Shown piece by piece: positions 24,423-34,186 of a stretch of DNA of 50,900 nt. The position numbers and the translations under genes are program-made. Numbering within the stretch: the first letter of the stretch is position 1; every line of letters starts with the position of its first letter. The DNA is from Thermoleophilia bacterium (lineage in GTDB: Bacteria > Actinomycetota > Thermoleophilia > Solirubrobacterales > 70-9): assembly GCA_016649905.1 (NCBI GenBank), contig JAENWU010000002.1:1-50900 (forward strand), in the 5' to 3' direction. The notes beneath the pieces were generated by a model that made no database searches, was not told where the DNA came from, and saw only the letters and a list, made by a program, of their open reading frames with translations.

Positions 24423-25826
24423 CTAGATGCTGACGCCGGCCACTTGGAAGCGGCCCTGAGCGTCGCCGTCGGGGCTGGCGGTCTCGGCGATCCGCGATTC
24501 CAGCGCCAGCTCCTTCTCGAAGTCAGCCGCCTCGCCGTGCTGGAAGGAGACGTCTTTGCCCTCCAGCAGCTCGATGAAGACCTCGACGAATTTAGCGTCG
24601 AGCTGTTTGTCGGCGACCCGCCGCAGCTCGACGATCGCGTCGTAGCTCGACATCGGCGTGCGGTAGGAGTCGCGCGCGGTCATCACGTCGTAGGTGTCGG
24701 CGACGGAGATGATCCTCGAGAGCTCGGGAATGTCGTCGCCGCCGAGGCCGCGCGGATAGCCTTTGCCGTCGATCCGCTCGTGGTGGGCAAGGATGATCTC
24801 GGCGACCGGGCCGTAGCCGTCGAGCGAGGAGACGACACGCGCACCCTGCTGCGGGTGGCGCTTGATCAGCATCCAGTCCTCGTCGGTGAGCGGCACGTTG
24901 GCCTTAAGGATGCGGTCGGGGAGGATGAACTTGCCGATGTCGTGGAGCAGCGCGGCGATGTGGACCAGCTCCTCCTCGCGTCGCGAGTAGCCGGCGCGCT
25001 GGGCGATCGCCCGCGAGTAGCGGGCGACGGCGGCGGAGTGACGGGCGGTCATCTGGTCCCGCAGGTCGAGCGTGCGCAGCATCGCGCTCAACATCCCGAC
25101 CTGGAAGCTGGCCAGCTGCTTGCTGCGCAGCTCCAGTTCCTCGGCGCGCTGCTGAGAGAGCAGCAGCTGCCCGAGCAGGTACTGGAAGGTGATCAAGACG
25201 ACGCCGAAGAGGGCGATCGCCGCGATCCCGATCACGTGGTAGATGAAGGCGACCGCGATCGCCATCATCGCGCTGGCGAACTCGGAGGGCAGGACCGGCG
25301 GCAGCACTTTCAGCTTCTCGCTGAAGCGGGCCCGCTCGAGGTAGGCGCCGTAGCCGGCGGTCATCGCGAAGTTGATCGCGAGGACGATCTGGAAGAGCGC
25401 GAAGACGAGCACGTAGAACATCGGCTCGCCGGCACCGATCCCGGCCTGGTCGGTCACCTCCATGAAGGCGAGGCCGCCGACCAGTGGGAAGGTCGCGTAG
25501 GTGAGCAGGTTGTTGAGCAGGTCGTGCGGGGCGTCGCGCCAGCGCAGCCAGCCGATCGTGATCGTCATCACGCCGAGCACCGCCGCCGGGGTGCCACCGA
25601 GGAAGACCATTGCCAGGACCAGGGCGAGGAAGCTGCCGGAGATCTTGATCTGGGCGTTGGTGGTGATCGCCGTCAGGTCGCTGAAGGCGGCGAAGGCGAA
25701 GAGGACCAGCAGCAGGCCGATGTTCCAGTTGCCCTGCGGCGCCTCGAGGATCGCGACCGCGCAGACGACGACCAGGGCCACCGCCTGGATGGCGATTATT
25801 CTCGGCGTGGGTCGGTCGGCGGGCAT
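24423..25826 (-). CDS. Membrane HD-GYP-domain protein (putative c-di-GMP phosphodiesterase)
   Basis: 467 residues. An N-terminal membrane sensor of about 7-8 helices (about 10-230; FAAFSDLTAITTNAQIKISG resembles MASE-type sensors). A short coiled segment follows (LLSQQRAEELELRSKQLASF). Then a complete HD-GYP domain: TARHSAAVARYSRAIAQRAG, LLHDIGKFILPDRIL (HD and DIGK), HHERIDGKGYPRGLGG (HHExxDGxGYP) and ISVADTYDVMTARDSYR. The metal-binding and GYP signatures are intact, so it should hydrolyse c-di-GMP. The PilZ glycosyltransferase at 41.4 kb is a possible target. Confidence 0.9.
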   Translation of the reverse strand: MPADRPTPRIIAIQAVALVVVCAVAILEAPQGNWNIGLLLVLFAFAAFSDLTAITTNAQIKISGSFLALVLAMVFLGGTPAAVLGVMTITIGWLRWRDAPHDLLNNLLTYATFPLVGGLAFMEVTDQAGIGAGEPMFYVLVFALFQIVLAINFAMTAGYGAYLERARFSEKLKVLPPVLPSEFASAMMAIAVAFIYHVIGIAAIALFGVVLITFQYLLGQLLLSQQRAEELELRSKQLASFQVGMLSAMLRTLDLRDQMTARHSAAVARYSRAIAQRAGYSRREEELVHIAALLHDIGKFILPDRILKANVPLTDEDWMLIKRHPQQGARVVSSLDGYGPVAEIILAHHERIDGKGYPRGLGGDDIPELSRIISVADTYDVMTARDSYRTPMSSYDAIVELRRVADKQLDAKFVEVFIELLEGKDVSFQHGEAADFEKELALESRIAETASPDGDAQGRFQVAGVSI

Positions 25827-26313
25827 CTACTGGCTGTCGGCGTTGGTCGAGGGCACTGAACTGCTCTCGGTTTTCCCCGACCGGCGTGCGTTCCCTGCGT
25901 ACGCCAGGAATCACTCACCAAATTGACTGGTGAAGAGACGTTAGCGCCCAGTTGACCTCCAAACAGCAACCAATAGGCAGATATTCCAGGGGGAAATCGA
26001 TCTTGCAGAGCGCGGCTCCGCACCGATCGGGCCGGGCAGGGGGGCTCCGCGGGGCCCCGAACATACGAAAGGCGCCCATCTGGACGCCCTTCGGAACCGC
26101 GGCGGAGTCGTGTGTGAAACTCCGCTCTCTAAGTCAAATTAGCGACGAAAACCCATTTTGCCTGCTCCCTTCTGATGGATTGAAGCCCTAAGACCTGTGC
26201 GTGGCCCTACGAAATTCGTGCATTTCCTGGGTGGATTTGTAGCACAACCTGCCCGGAACTTGTGCATCTGCAGGAAATCTTGTGCAGATATGGATTAGGA
26301 CATACAGCCAGCC
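25827..26313. other. 487-nt divergent promoter region
   Basis: It serves the HD-GYP gene (left) and the MFS/ABC operon (right). The right half is AT-richer and has three spaced copies of a GTGCA motif: TTCGTGCATTT (about 26215), CTTGTGCATCTGCAG (about 26259) and CTTGTGCAGATATGG (about 26279). The last two are 20 nt apart, one face of the helix. The left leader is about 150 nt and can form small hairpins (for example CGGTCGGGGAAAACCG), but I do not recognise a known riboswitch. Confidence 0.4.
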
Positions 26314-27621
26314 ATGCCCAGCTCAGGACTAAGCGCCCCCCTTCGCCGGCCCCTCTTCAGGCGGCTGGCGGCGACCTACGCGATCAACGAGCTCGGCGAC
26401 TGGATGGGGCTGATCGCGCTCTCGGTGCTCGTCTACGACGAAACCGGCAGCGCGCTGGCGACGGCGGCGCTGTTCATCGGCACCGGATTCCTGCCGGCGA
26501 TGCTGGCGCCGCTCCTCGTCGCCCGGGTCGAGCTGCCCTCGCCCCGCTTCGCGTTGCCGGTCCTCTACTGCGCCGAGGCGGCCGCCTTCGCCGGCCTGGC
26601 GCTGCTGGCCTTGAACTTTTCGCTGGCCGGGGTCGTCATCCTCGCCGCGATCGACGGCGCCCTGATGCTCGCCGGCCGCTCGCTGACCCGCGCCGTCGCC
26701 GCCTCCCTGCTCGAGCCCGCCGGCGAGCTGCGCGCCGGGAACGCGATCCTCAACCTCGCCTTCACCGGCGGCGCCGCGATCGGCCCGGCCCTCGCCGGCC
26801 TCGTCGTCGCCGGCTTCGGAGTCCCCACCGCGCTGTTCCTCGACGCGCTCTCCTTCTATGCGATCGCCTGGATCCTCTTCACCGCCGGCGAGATGCCCCG
26901 GGCCGAGCCCGAGCCCGGCCAGCTGCGGGAACGGGTCCGCGCCGGCATCGCCTACATCCGCGAAAAGGCGACCCTGCGCCGACTCCTGCTCGCCCAGGGC
27001 GCCGCTTTCATCTTCTTCGCGGCGGTGATCCCGGTCGAGGTGATCTACGCCAAGGAGACGCTCGGCGCCGGCGATTCCGGCTACGGCCTGTTGCTTGCCA
27101 GCTGGGGGGCGGGGATGGTCCTCGGCAGCATCGTCTTCGCGGCGATCCGCAAAGCCTCGCTGGCCTACCTCCTCCTCTTCAGCACGCTGGCGGTCGGCGT
27201 CGGCTACCTCGGCCTGGCGGTGGCGCCGACGCTGGCCCTGGCCTGTGTCGCCTCCGCCGTCGGCGGCGCCGGCAACGGCGTCCAGTGGGTCGCAGCCGTA
27301 AGCGCCGTCCAGGAGCTGACCGTGCCAGGGATGCAGGCGCGGGTGATGAGCGTGCTGGAGTCGGTCGGCGCGGCGACGCCGGGAATCGGCTTCGCCCTCG
27401 GCGGCATAATCGCCACCGTGGTCAGTCCTCGGGCCGCGTTTCTCGTCGCGGGCCTGGGAGTATTCGCGATCGTGGTCCTGGCGATTCCAGCCCTCGGGCG
27501 CAACTGGGCCGAACCGGTTGAGACTTTTGATTCAATCCGAGTTGACGGATGTAACGACGTTGTGCTGGAGTTGATCCCAGGAGGCTCGCCAATCCAGAAA
27601 GACCGGGAGGTCAGACTGTGA
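26314..27621 (+). CDS. MFS transporter (H+ antiporter-3/enterobactin-exporter-like)
   Basis: 435 residues with about 12 helices. The N-terminus LFRRLAATYAINELGDWMGL and the later GNAILNLAFTGGAAIGPALA resemble the MFS_3/EntS group of drug and siderophore exporters. The C-terminus (VDGCNDVVLELIPGGSPIQK) is hydrophilic and unusual. The stop overlaps the GTG of the peptide-binding lipoprotein by 4 bp, so it is the first gene of the ABC operon. Export of a product related to the imported substrate is possible but not shown. Confidence 0.85.
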   Translation: MPSSGLSAPLRRPLFRRLAATYAINELGDWMGLIALSVLVYDETGSALATAALFIGTGFLPAMLAPLLVARVELPSPRFALPVLYCAEAAAFAGLALLALNFSLAGVVILAAIDGALMLAGRSLTRAVAASLLEPAGELRAGNAILNLAFTGGAAIGPALAGLVVAGFGVPTALFLDALSFYAIAWILFTAGEMPRAEPEPGQLRERVRAGIAYIREKATLRRLLLAQGAAFIFFAAVIPVEVIYAKETLGAGDSGYGLLLASWGAGMVLGSIVFAAIRKASLAYLLLFSTLAVGVGYLGLAVAPTLALACVASAVGGAGNGVQWVAAVSAVQELTVPGMQARVMSVLESVGAATPGIGFALGGIIATVVSPRAAFLVAGLGVFAIVVLAIPALGRNWAEPVETFDSIRVDGCNDVVLELIPGGSPIQKDREVRL

Positions 27622-29273
27622 AGAAGCTTTTCGTCGTTATTGCGGTGTCGGGGACTGCACTAATCGCCTCTCTTGGATTGGTGGCTTGCGGCGGGGGTGG
27701 TGGCGACACCAGCAGCGGCGGGGGCGGCGGCCAGGAGGGCGGGATCCTCAAAGGCACCTACGCCTCCTTCCCGGACTACATGGACCCGCAGCTCTCCTAC
27801 ACGGCGGAAGGCTGGACGGCGATGGGCGAGGTCTACATCCCCTTGCTCACCTACAAACACGCGGAGGGCGCGGAAGGCAGCGAGGTCGTTCCCGGCCTGG
27901 CAGAAGACCTGCCGACGATCAGCAACGGCGGCAAGACCTACACGCTGAAACTGCGACCCGGCCTCAAATACTCCGACGGCGCCGCGGTCAAAGCCTCCGA
28001 CTTCCCCTACGCGGTCGAACGCGCCTTCGTGCTCAGCTCCGGCGGCTCGCCCTTCTACACCGGCATCGTCGGCGCCGAAGAGTTCGCCGAAACGAAGAAG
28101 GGCGGCATCCCGGGCATCGAAGCGAACGACAAGACGGGCGAAATCGTCATCAACCTGACGAAGCCGCGCGGCACCTTCGAAAACGAGCTGGCGCTGATGT
28201 TCGTGGCGCCGGTGCCGCAGAGCACGCCGATGGAAGACCAGTCGGCGACGCCGCCGCCCGGCACCGGGCCGTACACGATCACCAAGTCCCAGCCGGGCAA
28301 GGGCTGGGAATACGAGCGCAATCCCTACTGGGCCAAAGCCAACTCCGAAGCGATGCCCGAATACCCGACCGGCAGCATCGACGGCGCCAAGATCACGGTG
28401 ATCCGCAATCCGCAGTCGCAGGTCGACGACATCGAACAGGGCACCTACGACTGGATGCAGAACCCACCGCCCTCCTCCCGCTACGCGGAAGTGAAGTCGA
28501 AGTACGAGGGCAGTCAGTTCCTCGTCCAGTCGACGATCAGCACCTACTACTTCTGGCTCAACACCGAAGAGGCTCCGTTCGACGACGTCAAAGTCCGCCA
28601 GGCCGTCAACTACGCGATCGACTCGCGAGCGCTGGAACGTATCTACGCCGGTCAGATCGTCGGCACCGACCAGATCCTGCCGCCGGGGATGCCGGGCTAC
28701 GAGAAATTCGACCTCTACCCGCATGACCTGGCGAAAGCCAAGGAAATGATCAAAGAAGCGGCGCCGGCGGACATGGACATCACCGTCTGGACCGACACCG
28801 AATCGCCCAACAACGAAGCCGGCGAATACCTCAACGACGTCCTCCAGCAGCTCGGCTTCAACACGGAACTGAAGATCCTCAACGCCGACAACTACTTCAC
28901 GGTGATCGGCAACGCGACGACGCCGAATCTGGATGCCGGCTGGTCGGACTGGTTCGAGGACTATCCGCACCCGAACGACTTCTTCCAGCCGCTGCTGTCG
29001 GGAGAAAGCATCCTCCCGACCAACAACGGCAACTTCGCCAAAATCAGCGACCCGGAACTGAACAAGGAAATCGAAACGCTCGGCGAAGAACGGCTCGAGC
29101 CCGACGAGGAAACGGCCTATGCCGAACTCGACAAGAAGTTCATGGAACAGGCGCCCTGGGCTCCGTACGGGACGCGGACGCTGTCGACCTTCGTCTCCGA
29201 CGCGATCGAACTCGACAGCATCATCTACAACCCGACGTTCTTCGAGTACCTGACCAGTTTCGAATTCAAGTAG
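27618..29273 (+). CDS. Peptide-type ABC transporter substrate-binding lipoprotein (SBP family 5)
   Basis: 551 residues with a GTG start. A lipoprotein signal peptide ends LVACGGGGG (lipobox Cys at about 24), followed by a flexible Gly/Ser linker. The SBP_5 domain is typical: LKLRPGLKYSDGAAVKASDF, YERNPYWAK, and VRQAVNYAIDSRAL. It captures peptides, or in this family sometimes nickel, sugars or opines, outside the membrane. Translational coupling to the MFS gene upstream is unusual. The codon choice (many GAA, CGAC) differs slightly from neighbours. Confidence 0.93.
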   Translation: MKKLFVVIAVSGTALIASLGLVACGGGGGDTSSGGGGGQEGGILKGTYASFPDYMDPQLSYTAEGWTAMGEVYIPLLTYKHAEGAEGSEVVPGLAEDLPTISNGGKTYTLKLRPGLKYSDGAAVKASDFPYAVERAFVLSSGGSPFYTGIVGAEEFAETKKGGIPGIEANDKTGEIVINLTKPRGTFENELALMFVAPVPQSTPMEDQSATPPPGTGPYTITKSQPGKGWEYERNPYWAKANSEAMPEYPTGSIDGAKITVIRNPQSQVDDIEQGTYDWMQNPPPSSRYAEVKSKYEGSQFLVQSTISTYYFWLNTEEAPFDDVKVRQAVNYAIDSRALERIYAGQIVGTDQILPPGMPGYEKFDLYPHDLAKAKEMIKEAAPADMDITVWTDTESPNNEAGEYLNDVLQQLGFNTELKILNADNYFTVIGNATTPNLDAGWSDWFEDYPHPNDFFQPLLSGESILPTNNGNFAKISDPELNKEIETLGEERLEPDEETAYAELDKKFMEQAPWAPYGTRTLSTFVSDAIELDSIIYNPTFFEYLTSFEFK

Positions 29274-29304
29274 GAACCGCCTCGGGCGGGGGGAAGATAG
29301 GCAA

Positions 29305-30378
29305 GTGGCGATAGACCCCCAGCCCGAGGCGGCCGCTGTCGCGGCGCCGACCGCTGGGGGAGAACGCGGGCCCTGGTCCCTGGCGGCGCGCCGCTTCGTG
29401 CGCAACCGGGTCGCGGTTGCCTTCCTCGTCCTCTTCTTCCTGATCGTCCTCTTCGTGCTGGCGGCGCCGCTGTGGGCGGACCACGTCGCCCACACCGGCC
29501 CGAACAAGACCCACACGCTCCAGCAGCTCACCGTCGGGGGCGAAAAGCGCGACGTCGTCAACGTCGAAGGGCAGCCGATCGGACCGCAGCTCTTCGCCGC
29601 CGACGGCATGTTCTTCCTCGGCGCCGACAGCCGTCTCGGCCGCGACGAGATGGTGCGGCTGATGTACGGGGGTCGCACCTCGCTGCTGATCGGGATCACG
29701 ACGGCCCTGATCACGACCGCCCTGGCGGTGATCCTCGGGCTGCTGGCCGGCTACTACCGGGGCTGGATCGACACCGTGATCGCGCGGACGCTCGACATCC
29801 TCTGGTCCCTGCCGGTGCTCCTGGTCGGGATCGCGCTGGGGGTGACGCTCGCGGTCGGCGGGCTGAAGATCGGGCCGCTCGAGTTATCCGGGGGCTCCTT
29901 ATGGATCCCGATCATCGTCATCTGCGTCTTCACCGTGCCCTACATCGCGCGGCCGATCCGCGGTGAAGTCCTCTCGCTGAGCAACAAGGAGTTCGTCGAG
30001 GCGGCCGTCGCCCAGGGCGCCGGGCCGCTGCGGGTGATGTTCGGCGAGATCCTCCCCAACCTCGCCTCGACGATCATCGTCTTCTTCACCCTGACGATCG
30101 CCAACAACATGCTGTTCGAGGCCGGTCTCTCCTTCCTCGGCGCCGGCGTGCAGCCGCCCAACTCCTCCTGGGGGACGATGATCACGGTCGGGGTCGATCT
30201 GCTCAACACGCAGCCGCTGCTGGCGATCATCCCCGGCACGATGATCATGCTGACCGTGCTCTCGCTGAACATCGTCGGCGACGGCCTCCGCGACGCGCTC
30301 GACCCGCGCTCGAAGATCGACCTCGAGGCGCACACCGGCACGGTGGCGACGAAGGCGTCGGGAGCGGCCGCGATCTGA
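29305..30378 (+). CDS. Peptide-type ABC transporter permease (DppC/OppC-like)
   Basis: 357 residues with a GTG start. An N-terminal helix (VAFLVLFFLIVLFVLAAPLW) is typical of the OppC group. A large extracytoplasmic loop carries FLGADSRLGRDEMVRLMYGG, the OppC signature. The permease core ends with the EAA loop EAAVAQGAGPLRVMFGEILP. The terminal overlap with the next gene is a shared A (stop TGA, start ATG at 30378), so translation is coupled. Confidence 0.93.
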   Translation: MAIDPQPEAAAVAAPTAGGERGPWSLAARRFVRNRVAVAFLVLFFLIVLFVLAAPLWADHVAHTGPNKTHTLQQLTVGGEKRDVVNVEGQPIGPQLFAADGMFFLGADSRLGRDEMVRLMYGGRTSLLIGITTALITTALAVILGLLAGYYRGWIDTVIARTLDILWSLPVLLVGIALGVTLAVGGLKIGPLELSGGSLWIPIIVICVFTVPYIARPIRGEVLSLSNKEFVEAAVAQGAGPLRVMFGEILPNLASTIIVFFTLTIANNMLFEAGLSFLGAGVQPPNSSWGTMITVGVDLLNTQPLLAIIPGTMIMLTVLSLNIVGDGLRDALDPRSKIDLEAHTGTVATKASGAAAI

Positions 30379-31340
30379 TGGCCCGCTTCGTCATCAGACG
30401 CCTGGCCGGGATGATCGCCGTCCTCTTCGCCGTCTCGGTGATCGTCTTCGTGATCTTCAACGTCGTCCCCAACACCAACCCGGCGCAGCTCCTCGCCGGC
30501 AAGAACTCAACGCCGGTCCTGGTCAAGAGCATCGAAGAGGAATGGGGCTTCGACAACTCGCTGCCGGAGCAGTACCTGACGATGATGAAGAAGATCTTCA
30601 CCGGCGAGTTGACCTCCTACAAGCCGCGGATCTCGGTCGACGAACAGATCATCGAACGGATCCCGGCCACCTTCTCGCTCAGCATCGGGGCGGCGATCAT
30701 CTGGCTCTTCTTCGGGCTCCTGCTCGGGTATCTCTCGGCCCTGCGCGCCGGCGGCTGGCTCGACCGCTTCCTCACCGGCTTCGCGATCGCCGGGATCTCG
30801 ATCCCGGTCTTCCTGATCGCCCCGGTGCTCCTCTACTTCCTCACCTACAAGCTCGAAATCTTCCCCAACGCGCAGTACGTGCCGCTGACCGAAAACCCGA
30901 GCGAGTGGCTGAGTCACCTGATCCTGCCCTGGGTCACCCTGGCGATCCTCTCGATCGGCTTCTACAGCCGCGTCCTGCGCTCGAACATGCTCGACGTGAT
31001 GAACGAGGACTACGTGCGGACGGCGCGGGCGAAGGGGCTGAGCGAGCGCCGGGTGATGTCCCGGCACGTCCTGCGCAACTCGCTGGTCCCGATCGTGACC
31101 CTCTTCGGGCTCGACTTCGGGGCGACGATCGCCGGCACCGCGATCATCACCGAATACCTCTACAGCCTCAACGGGATCGGCCTCTACGCGATCGAAGCGG
31201 TGCAGAAATTCGAACTTCCGCCGGTCATGGGAGTGACGATCTACGGCGCCTTCTTCGTCGTCTTCGTCAACGCCTTGGTCGACATCGCCTACGCCTACCT
31301 GGACCCGCGGGTGCGCCTCGGGGAGAGTGGGGCCTCGTGA
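30378..31340 (+). CDS. Peptide-type ABC transporter permease (DppB/OppB-like)
   Basis: 320 residues. It starts MARFVIRRLAGMIAVLFAVS, the classical OppB opening. Six helices and the EAA loop RTARAKGLSERRVMSRHVLR are present, and the C-terminus carries AYAYLDPRVRLG. It forms the channel heterodimer with the preceding permease. It overlaps the next ATPase by 4 bp. Confidence 0.93.
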   Translation: MARFVIRRLAGMIAVLFAVSVIVFVIFNVVPNTNPAQLLAGKNSTPVLVKSIEEEWGFDNSLPEQYLTMMKKIFTGELTSYKPRISVDEQIIERIPATFSLSIGAAIIWLFFGLLLGYLSALRAGGWLDRFLTGFAIAGISIPVFLIAPVLLYFLTYKLEIFPNAQYVPLTENPSEWLSHLILPWVTLAILSIGFYSRVLRSNMLDVMNEDYVRTARAKGLSERRVMSRHVLRNSLVPIVTLFGLDFGATIAGTAIITEYLYSLNGIGLYAIEAVQKFELPPVMGVTIYGAFFVVFVNALVDIAYAYLDPRVRLGESGAS

Positions 31341-32377
31341 GCCCGGCGCCGCTCCTCAGCGTCAAGGGCCTGCGGGTCGGCTTCTCCACCGAAGGCGGCC
31401 TGCTGCAGGCCGTCGACGACGTCAGCTTCGAGGTGCGACCGGGGGAAGTCGTCGCGATCGTCGGCGAGTCGGGCTCCGGCAAGAGCGTCACCGCGCAGAC
31501 GATCATGGGCCTGACGCGCTCGAAGAACGCGCGGATCGAGGGCACCGCGGAGTTCGAGGGGATGGACCTGATCGAGGCCTCCGACGCCGAGTTGCGGCGC
31601 CTGCGCGGCGACCGCGTGGCGATGGTCTTCCAGGACCCGATGACCTCCTTCAACCCGGTCTACCGGCTCGGCGCCCAGATCGGCGAGGCGATCCGCGCCC
31701 ACCGCGACGGCGTCTCCAAGAGCGAAGCGCGGGCGCGGGCGGTCGAGCTCTTCGAAGCCGTCGGGATCCCCAACGCCGAGGGCCGGGTCGACGACTACCC
31801 GCACGAGTTCTCGGGCGGCATGCGCCAGCGGGCGATGATCGCGATGGCGCTGGCGCTGGAACCCGATCTGCTGATCGCCGACGAGCCGACGACGGCGCTC
31901 GACGTCACGATCCAGGCGCAGATCCTCGAGCTCCTGCGCGAGCTCAACCGCAAACGCAACCTGGCGACGATCCTGATCACCCACGACCTCGGCGTCGTCG
32001 CCGAAATCGCCGACCGAGTGCTGGTGATGTACGCGGGCAGGGTCGTCGAGCAGGGGACGCTCGACCAGATCTTCTTCGACCCCCAGCATCCCTACACCTG
32101 GGGCCTGCTCGGCTCGCTGACCCGACTGGACAAACCGCGACCGGTGCGGCTGCCGCAGATCAGCGGCGCGCCGCCCTCGCTGCTGGCGCTGCCCGAGGGT
32201 TGCTCCTTCCGGCCCCGCTGCCCGCACGAGTTCGGGCCCTGCATCGACCTGCCGCCGCTGCAGGCTCGACTGCGCGATGAGCCCGGCCACTGCGATCGCT
32301 GCTGGCTCAGCCCCGAGGCCAAGAAAGAGAAGCGCCAGGTCGCCGGCCAGATCGGATTGGAGGCGCCGACGCCATGA
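31337..32377 (+). CDS. Peptide-type ABC transporter ATP-binding protein (DppD/OppD-like)
   Basis: 346 residues from the GTG at 31337; the track shows it only within a longer shadow-extended frame. Walker A GESGSGKS, signature [10 protein letters not shown], Walker [15 protein letters not shown] and switch [16 protein letters not shown] are intact. The C-terminal oligopeptide domain has the cysteine cluster [14 protein letters not shown] and CDRCW, an Fe-S or zinc-type motif of OppD/DppD proteins. Confidence 0.94.
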   Translation: MSPAPLLSVKGLRVGFSTEGGLLQAVDDVSFEVRPGEVVAIVGESGSGKSVTAQTIMGLTRSKNARIEGTAEFEGMDLIEASDAELRRLRGDRVAMVFQDPMTSFNPVYRLGAQIGEAIRAHRDGVSKSEARARAVELFEAVGIPNAEGRVDDYPHEFSGGMRQRAMIAMALALEPDLLIADEPTTALDVTIQAQILELLRELNRKRNLATILITHDLGVVAEIADRVLVMYAGRVVEQGTLDQIFFDPQHPYTWGLLGSLTRLDKPRPVRLPQISGAPPSLLALPEGCSFRPRCPHEFGPCIDLPPLQARLRDEPGHCDRCWLSPEAKKEKRQVAGQIGLEAPTP

Positions 32378-33216
32378 GCGCCGAGCCGCTGCTGGAGGTC
32401 ACCGACCTCGTCAAGCACTTCCCGATCAAGCGCGGCATCCTGGTCGACCGCGTGGTCGACCAGGTTCGCGCCGTCGACGGGATCAGCTTCAGCGTCGCGC
32501 CCGGTCAGACGCTCGGCCTGGTCGGCGAGTCCGGCAGCGGCAAGTCGACGGCCTGCCGCGCGATCCTCAACCTGATCAAGCCGACCTCGGGCTCGGTCCG
32601 CTTCGAGGGCGAGGAGATCGCCGGCCTCGGGCGGCGGCAGATGCGGCCGCTGCGACGGCAGATGCAGATGATCTTCCAGGACCCCTACGCCTCGTTGAAC
32701 CCGCGCAAACGGATCGGCCAGATCGTCGGTGACCCGCTCAGGCGCCAGGGCGTCGCCTCCGGTGGCGAGCTGAAACGGCGGGTCCAGGAGCTGCTCGACC
32801 GGGTCGGCCTCGCCCCCGAGCACTACAACCGCTTCCCGCACGAGTTCTCCGGCGGGCAACGACAGCGGATCGGGATCGCTCGGGCCCTTGCGCTGCAGCC
32901 GAAGCTGGTGATCGCCGACGAGCCCGTTTCCGCCCTCGACGTCTCGATCCAGGCGCAGATCGTCAACCTGCTCGACGACCTCCAGGACGAGTTCGGCCTC
33001 ACCTACGTCTTCGTCGCCCACGACATCGGCGTCGTCCGCCACATCTCCGACCGGATCGCGGTCATGCACGACGGCAAGATCGTCGAGGAAGGAACCGCGG
33101 ACCAGGTCTGCGAGCACCCGACCGACGCCTACACGAAGAAACTGCTGGCGGCGGTGCCGATCGCCGACCCACGCGAGAGCCGGGCCCGGCGCGAAGGCGC
33201 CACCAGCGCCGGCTGA
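32374..33216 (+). CDS. Peptide-type ABC transporter ATP-binding protein (DppF/OppF-like)
   Basis: 280 residues overlapping the preceding ATPase by 4 bp. Walker [10 protein letters not shown], signature FSGGQRQRIG, Walker B LVIADEPVSALDVS and switch VFVAHDIGVVRHISDR are intact. The N-terminal HFPIKRGILVDRVVDQVRAV is typical of the OppF group. It lacks the long Cys-containing tail of OppD partners. It is the last gene of the six-gene operon 26314-33216. Confidence 0.94.
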   Translation: MSAEPLLEVTDLVKHFPIKRGILVDRVVDQVRAVDGISFSVAPGQTLGLVGESGSGKSTACRAILNLIKPTSGSVRFEGEEIAGLGRRQMRPLRRQMQMIFQDPYASLNPRKRIGQIVGDPLRRQGVASGGELKRRVQELLDRVGLAPEHYNRFPHEFSGGQRQRIGIARALALQPKLVIADEPVSALDVSIQAQIVNLLDDLQDEFGLTYVFVAHDIGVVRHISDRIAVMHDGKIVEEGTADQVCEHPTDAYTKKLLAAVPIADPRESRARREGATSAG

Positions 33217-33235
33217 GGCGTACCCTCCCCGCTGC

Positions 33236-34186
33236 GTGTCCCTGCCGCTCTCCCCGCCAATCAAGCCCCAGTTGGCGCTGACCCGCAAAGAGCTGCCGCT
33301 GGGCCAGGAGTGGGCGTACGAGCCAAAGCTCGACGGCTTCCGGGCGATCATCTTCGTCGACGGGGACGAGGCCTACATCCAGTCGCGCGGTGGCAAAGAA
33401 CTCGGGCGCTACTTCCCGGAGCTGAGCTTCGCACCGGGGCGCTGGGTGCTCGACGGCGAGCTGGTGATCCGCGACGCCGACGGCAACGTCGAATTCGACT
33501 CCCTGCAGGAACGCATTCACCCCGCCCAATCGCGGATCGAGCTGCTCTCGAAGGAGATCCCGGCCTGCTTCGTCGGCTTCGACCTGCTGTCCGAGGGCGA
33601 CGACTCGCTGCTGGAGGCGCCGCTGTCAGAGCGGCGCGAGCGTCTCGAGCGGATCGCCGCCGAGGCCGACCTCGAGCTGACGCCGCTGACCCCGGACGCC
33701 GACCAGGCCGAGGCCTGGCTGCGCAGCATCGAGGGCGTGATGGCCAAGCAGCTCGACGCCCCCTACCTCCCCGGCAAACGCAAAGGGTTCGCCAAGGTCA
33801 AGCGCGAGCGCACGATCGACTGCGTGGTGATGGGCTGGCGGCCCGGCAAAGAGGAGGGCACCGTCGGCTCCCTGATCCTCGGCCTCTACGACGGCGAGGA
33901 GCTGCGCACGGTCGGCCACATCTCCGGCTTCAGCGCCGCGGCGAAACGGAGCATGCGGGCGATGCTGGCGCCGCTGGAGACCGGCGAAAGCGGCAGCGCC
34001 GAGCCGAGCCGCTGGACCGGCGGCCGTGACCTCGAGTGGGTCGAGCTGCGACCGGAGCTGGTGATCGAAGTGGGGTACGACCACGCGGCGTCGGGGCGGA
34101 TCCGGCACGGGGCGCGGTTTCGGTCGTTTCGGGACGACAAATCGCCCGAGGAGTGCAAGTTCGAGCAGTTGGACGAAGGAAGCTAG
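33236..34186 (+). CDS. ATP-dependent DNA ligase (LigC/LigD-ligase-like)
   Basis: 316 residues with a GTG start. Nucleotidyltransferase motif I EPKLDGFRA holds the adenylated Lys31, followed by motif III WVLDGELVI, motif IV EGVMAKQLDAPY and motif V GFAKVKRERTIDCVVMGWRP. An OB fold makes up the C-terminal 110 residues. Small stand-alone ligases of this sort act in DNA repair or non-homologous end joining; no Ku or polymerase gene is adjacent. The stop codon lies inside the left arm of the inverted repeat at 34183-34298. Confidence 0.93.
   Translation: MSLPLSPPIKPQLALTRKELPLGQEWAYEPKLDGFRAIIFVDGDEAYIQSRGGKELGRYFPELSFAPGRWVLDGELVIRDADGNVEFDSLQERIHPAQSRIELLSKEIPACFVGFDLLSEGDDSLLEAPLSERRERLERIAAEADLELTPLTPDADQAEAWLRSIEGVMAKQLDAPYLPGKRKGFAKVKRERTIDCVVMGWRPGKEEGTVGSLILGLYDGEELRTVGHISGFSAAAKRSMRAMLAPLETGESGSAEPSRWTGGRDLEWVELRPELVIEVGYDHAASGRIRHGARFRSFRDDKSPEECKFEQLDEGS

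Noticed and set aside
25827-25990. Possible c-di-GMP or c-di-AMP riboswitch in the HD-GYP leader
   Set aside because: Small hairpins exist, but I could not match the conserved cores of either riboswitch class.
27660-29714. 684-residue minus-strand ORF antisense to the peptide-binding lipoprotein
   Set aside because: The plus-strand gene has a lipobox and a complete SBP_5 domain; the antisense frame is Arg/Val/Phe-rich without motifs.
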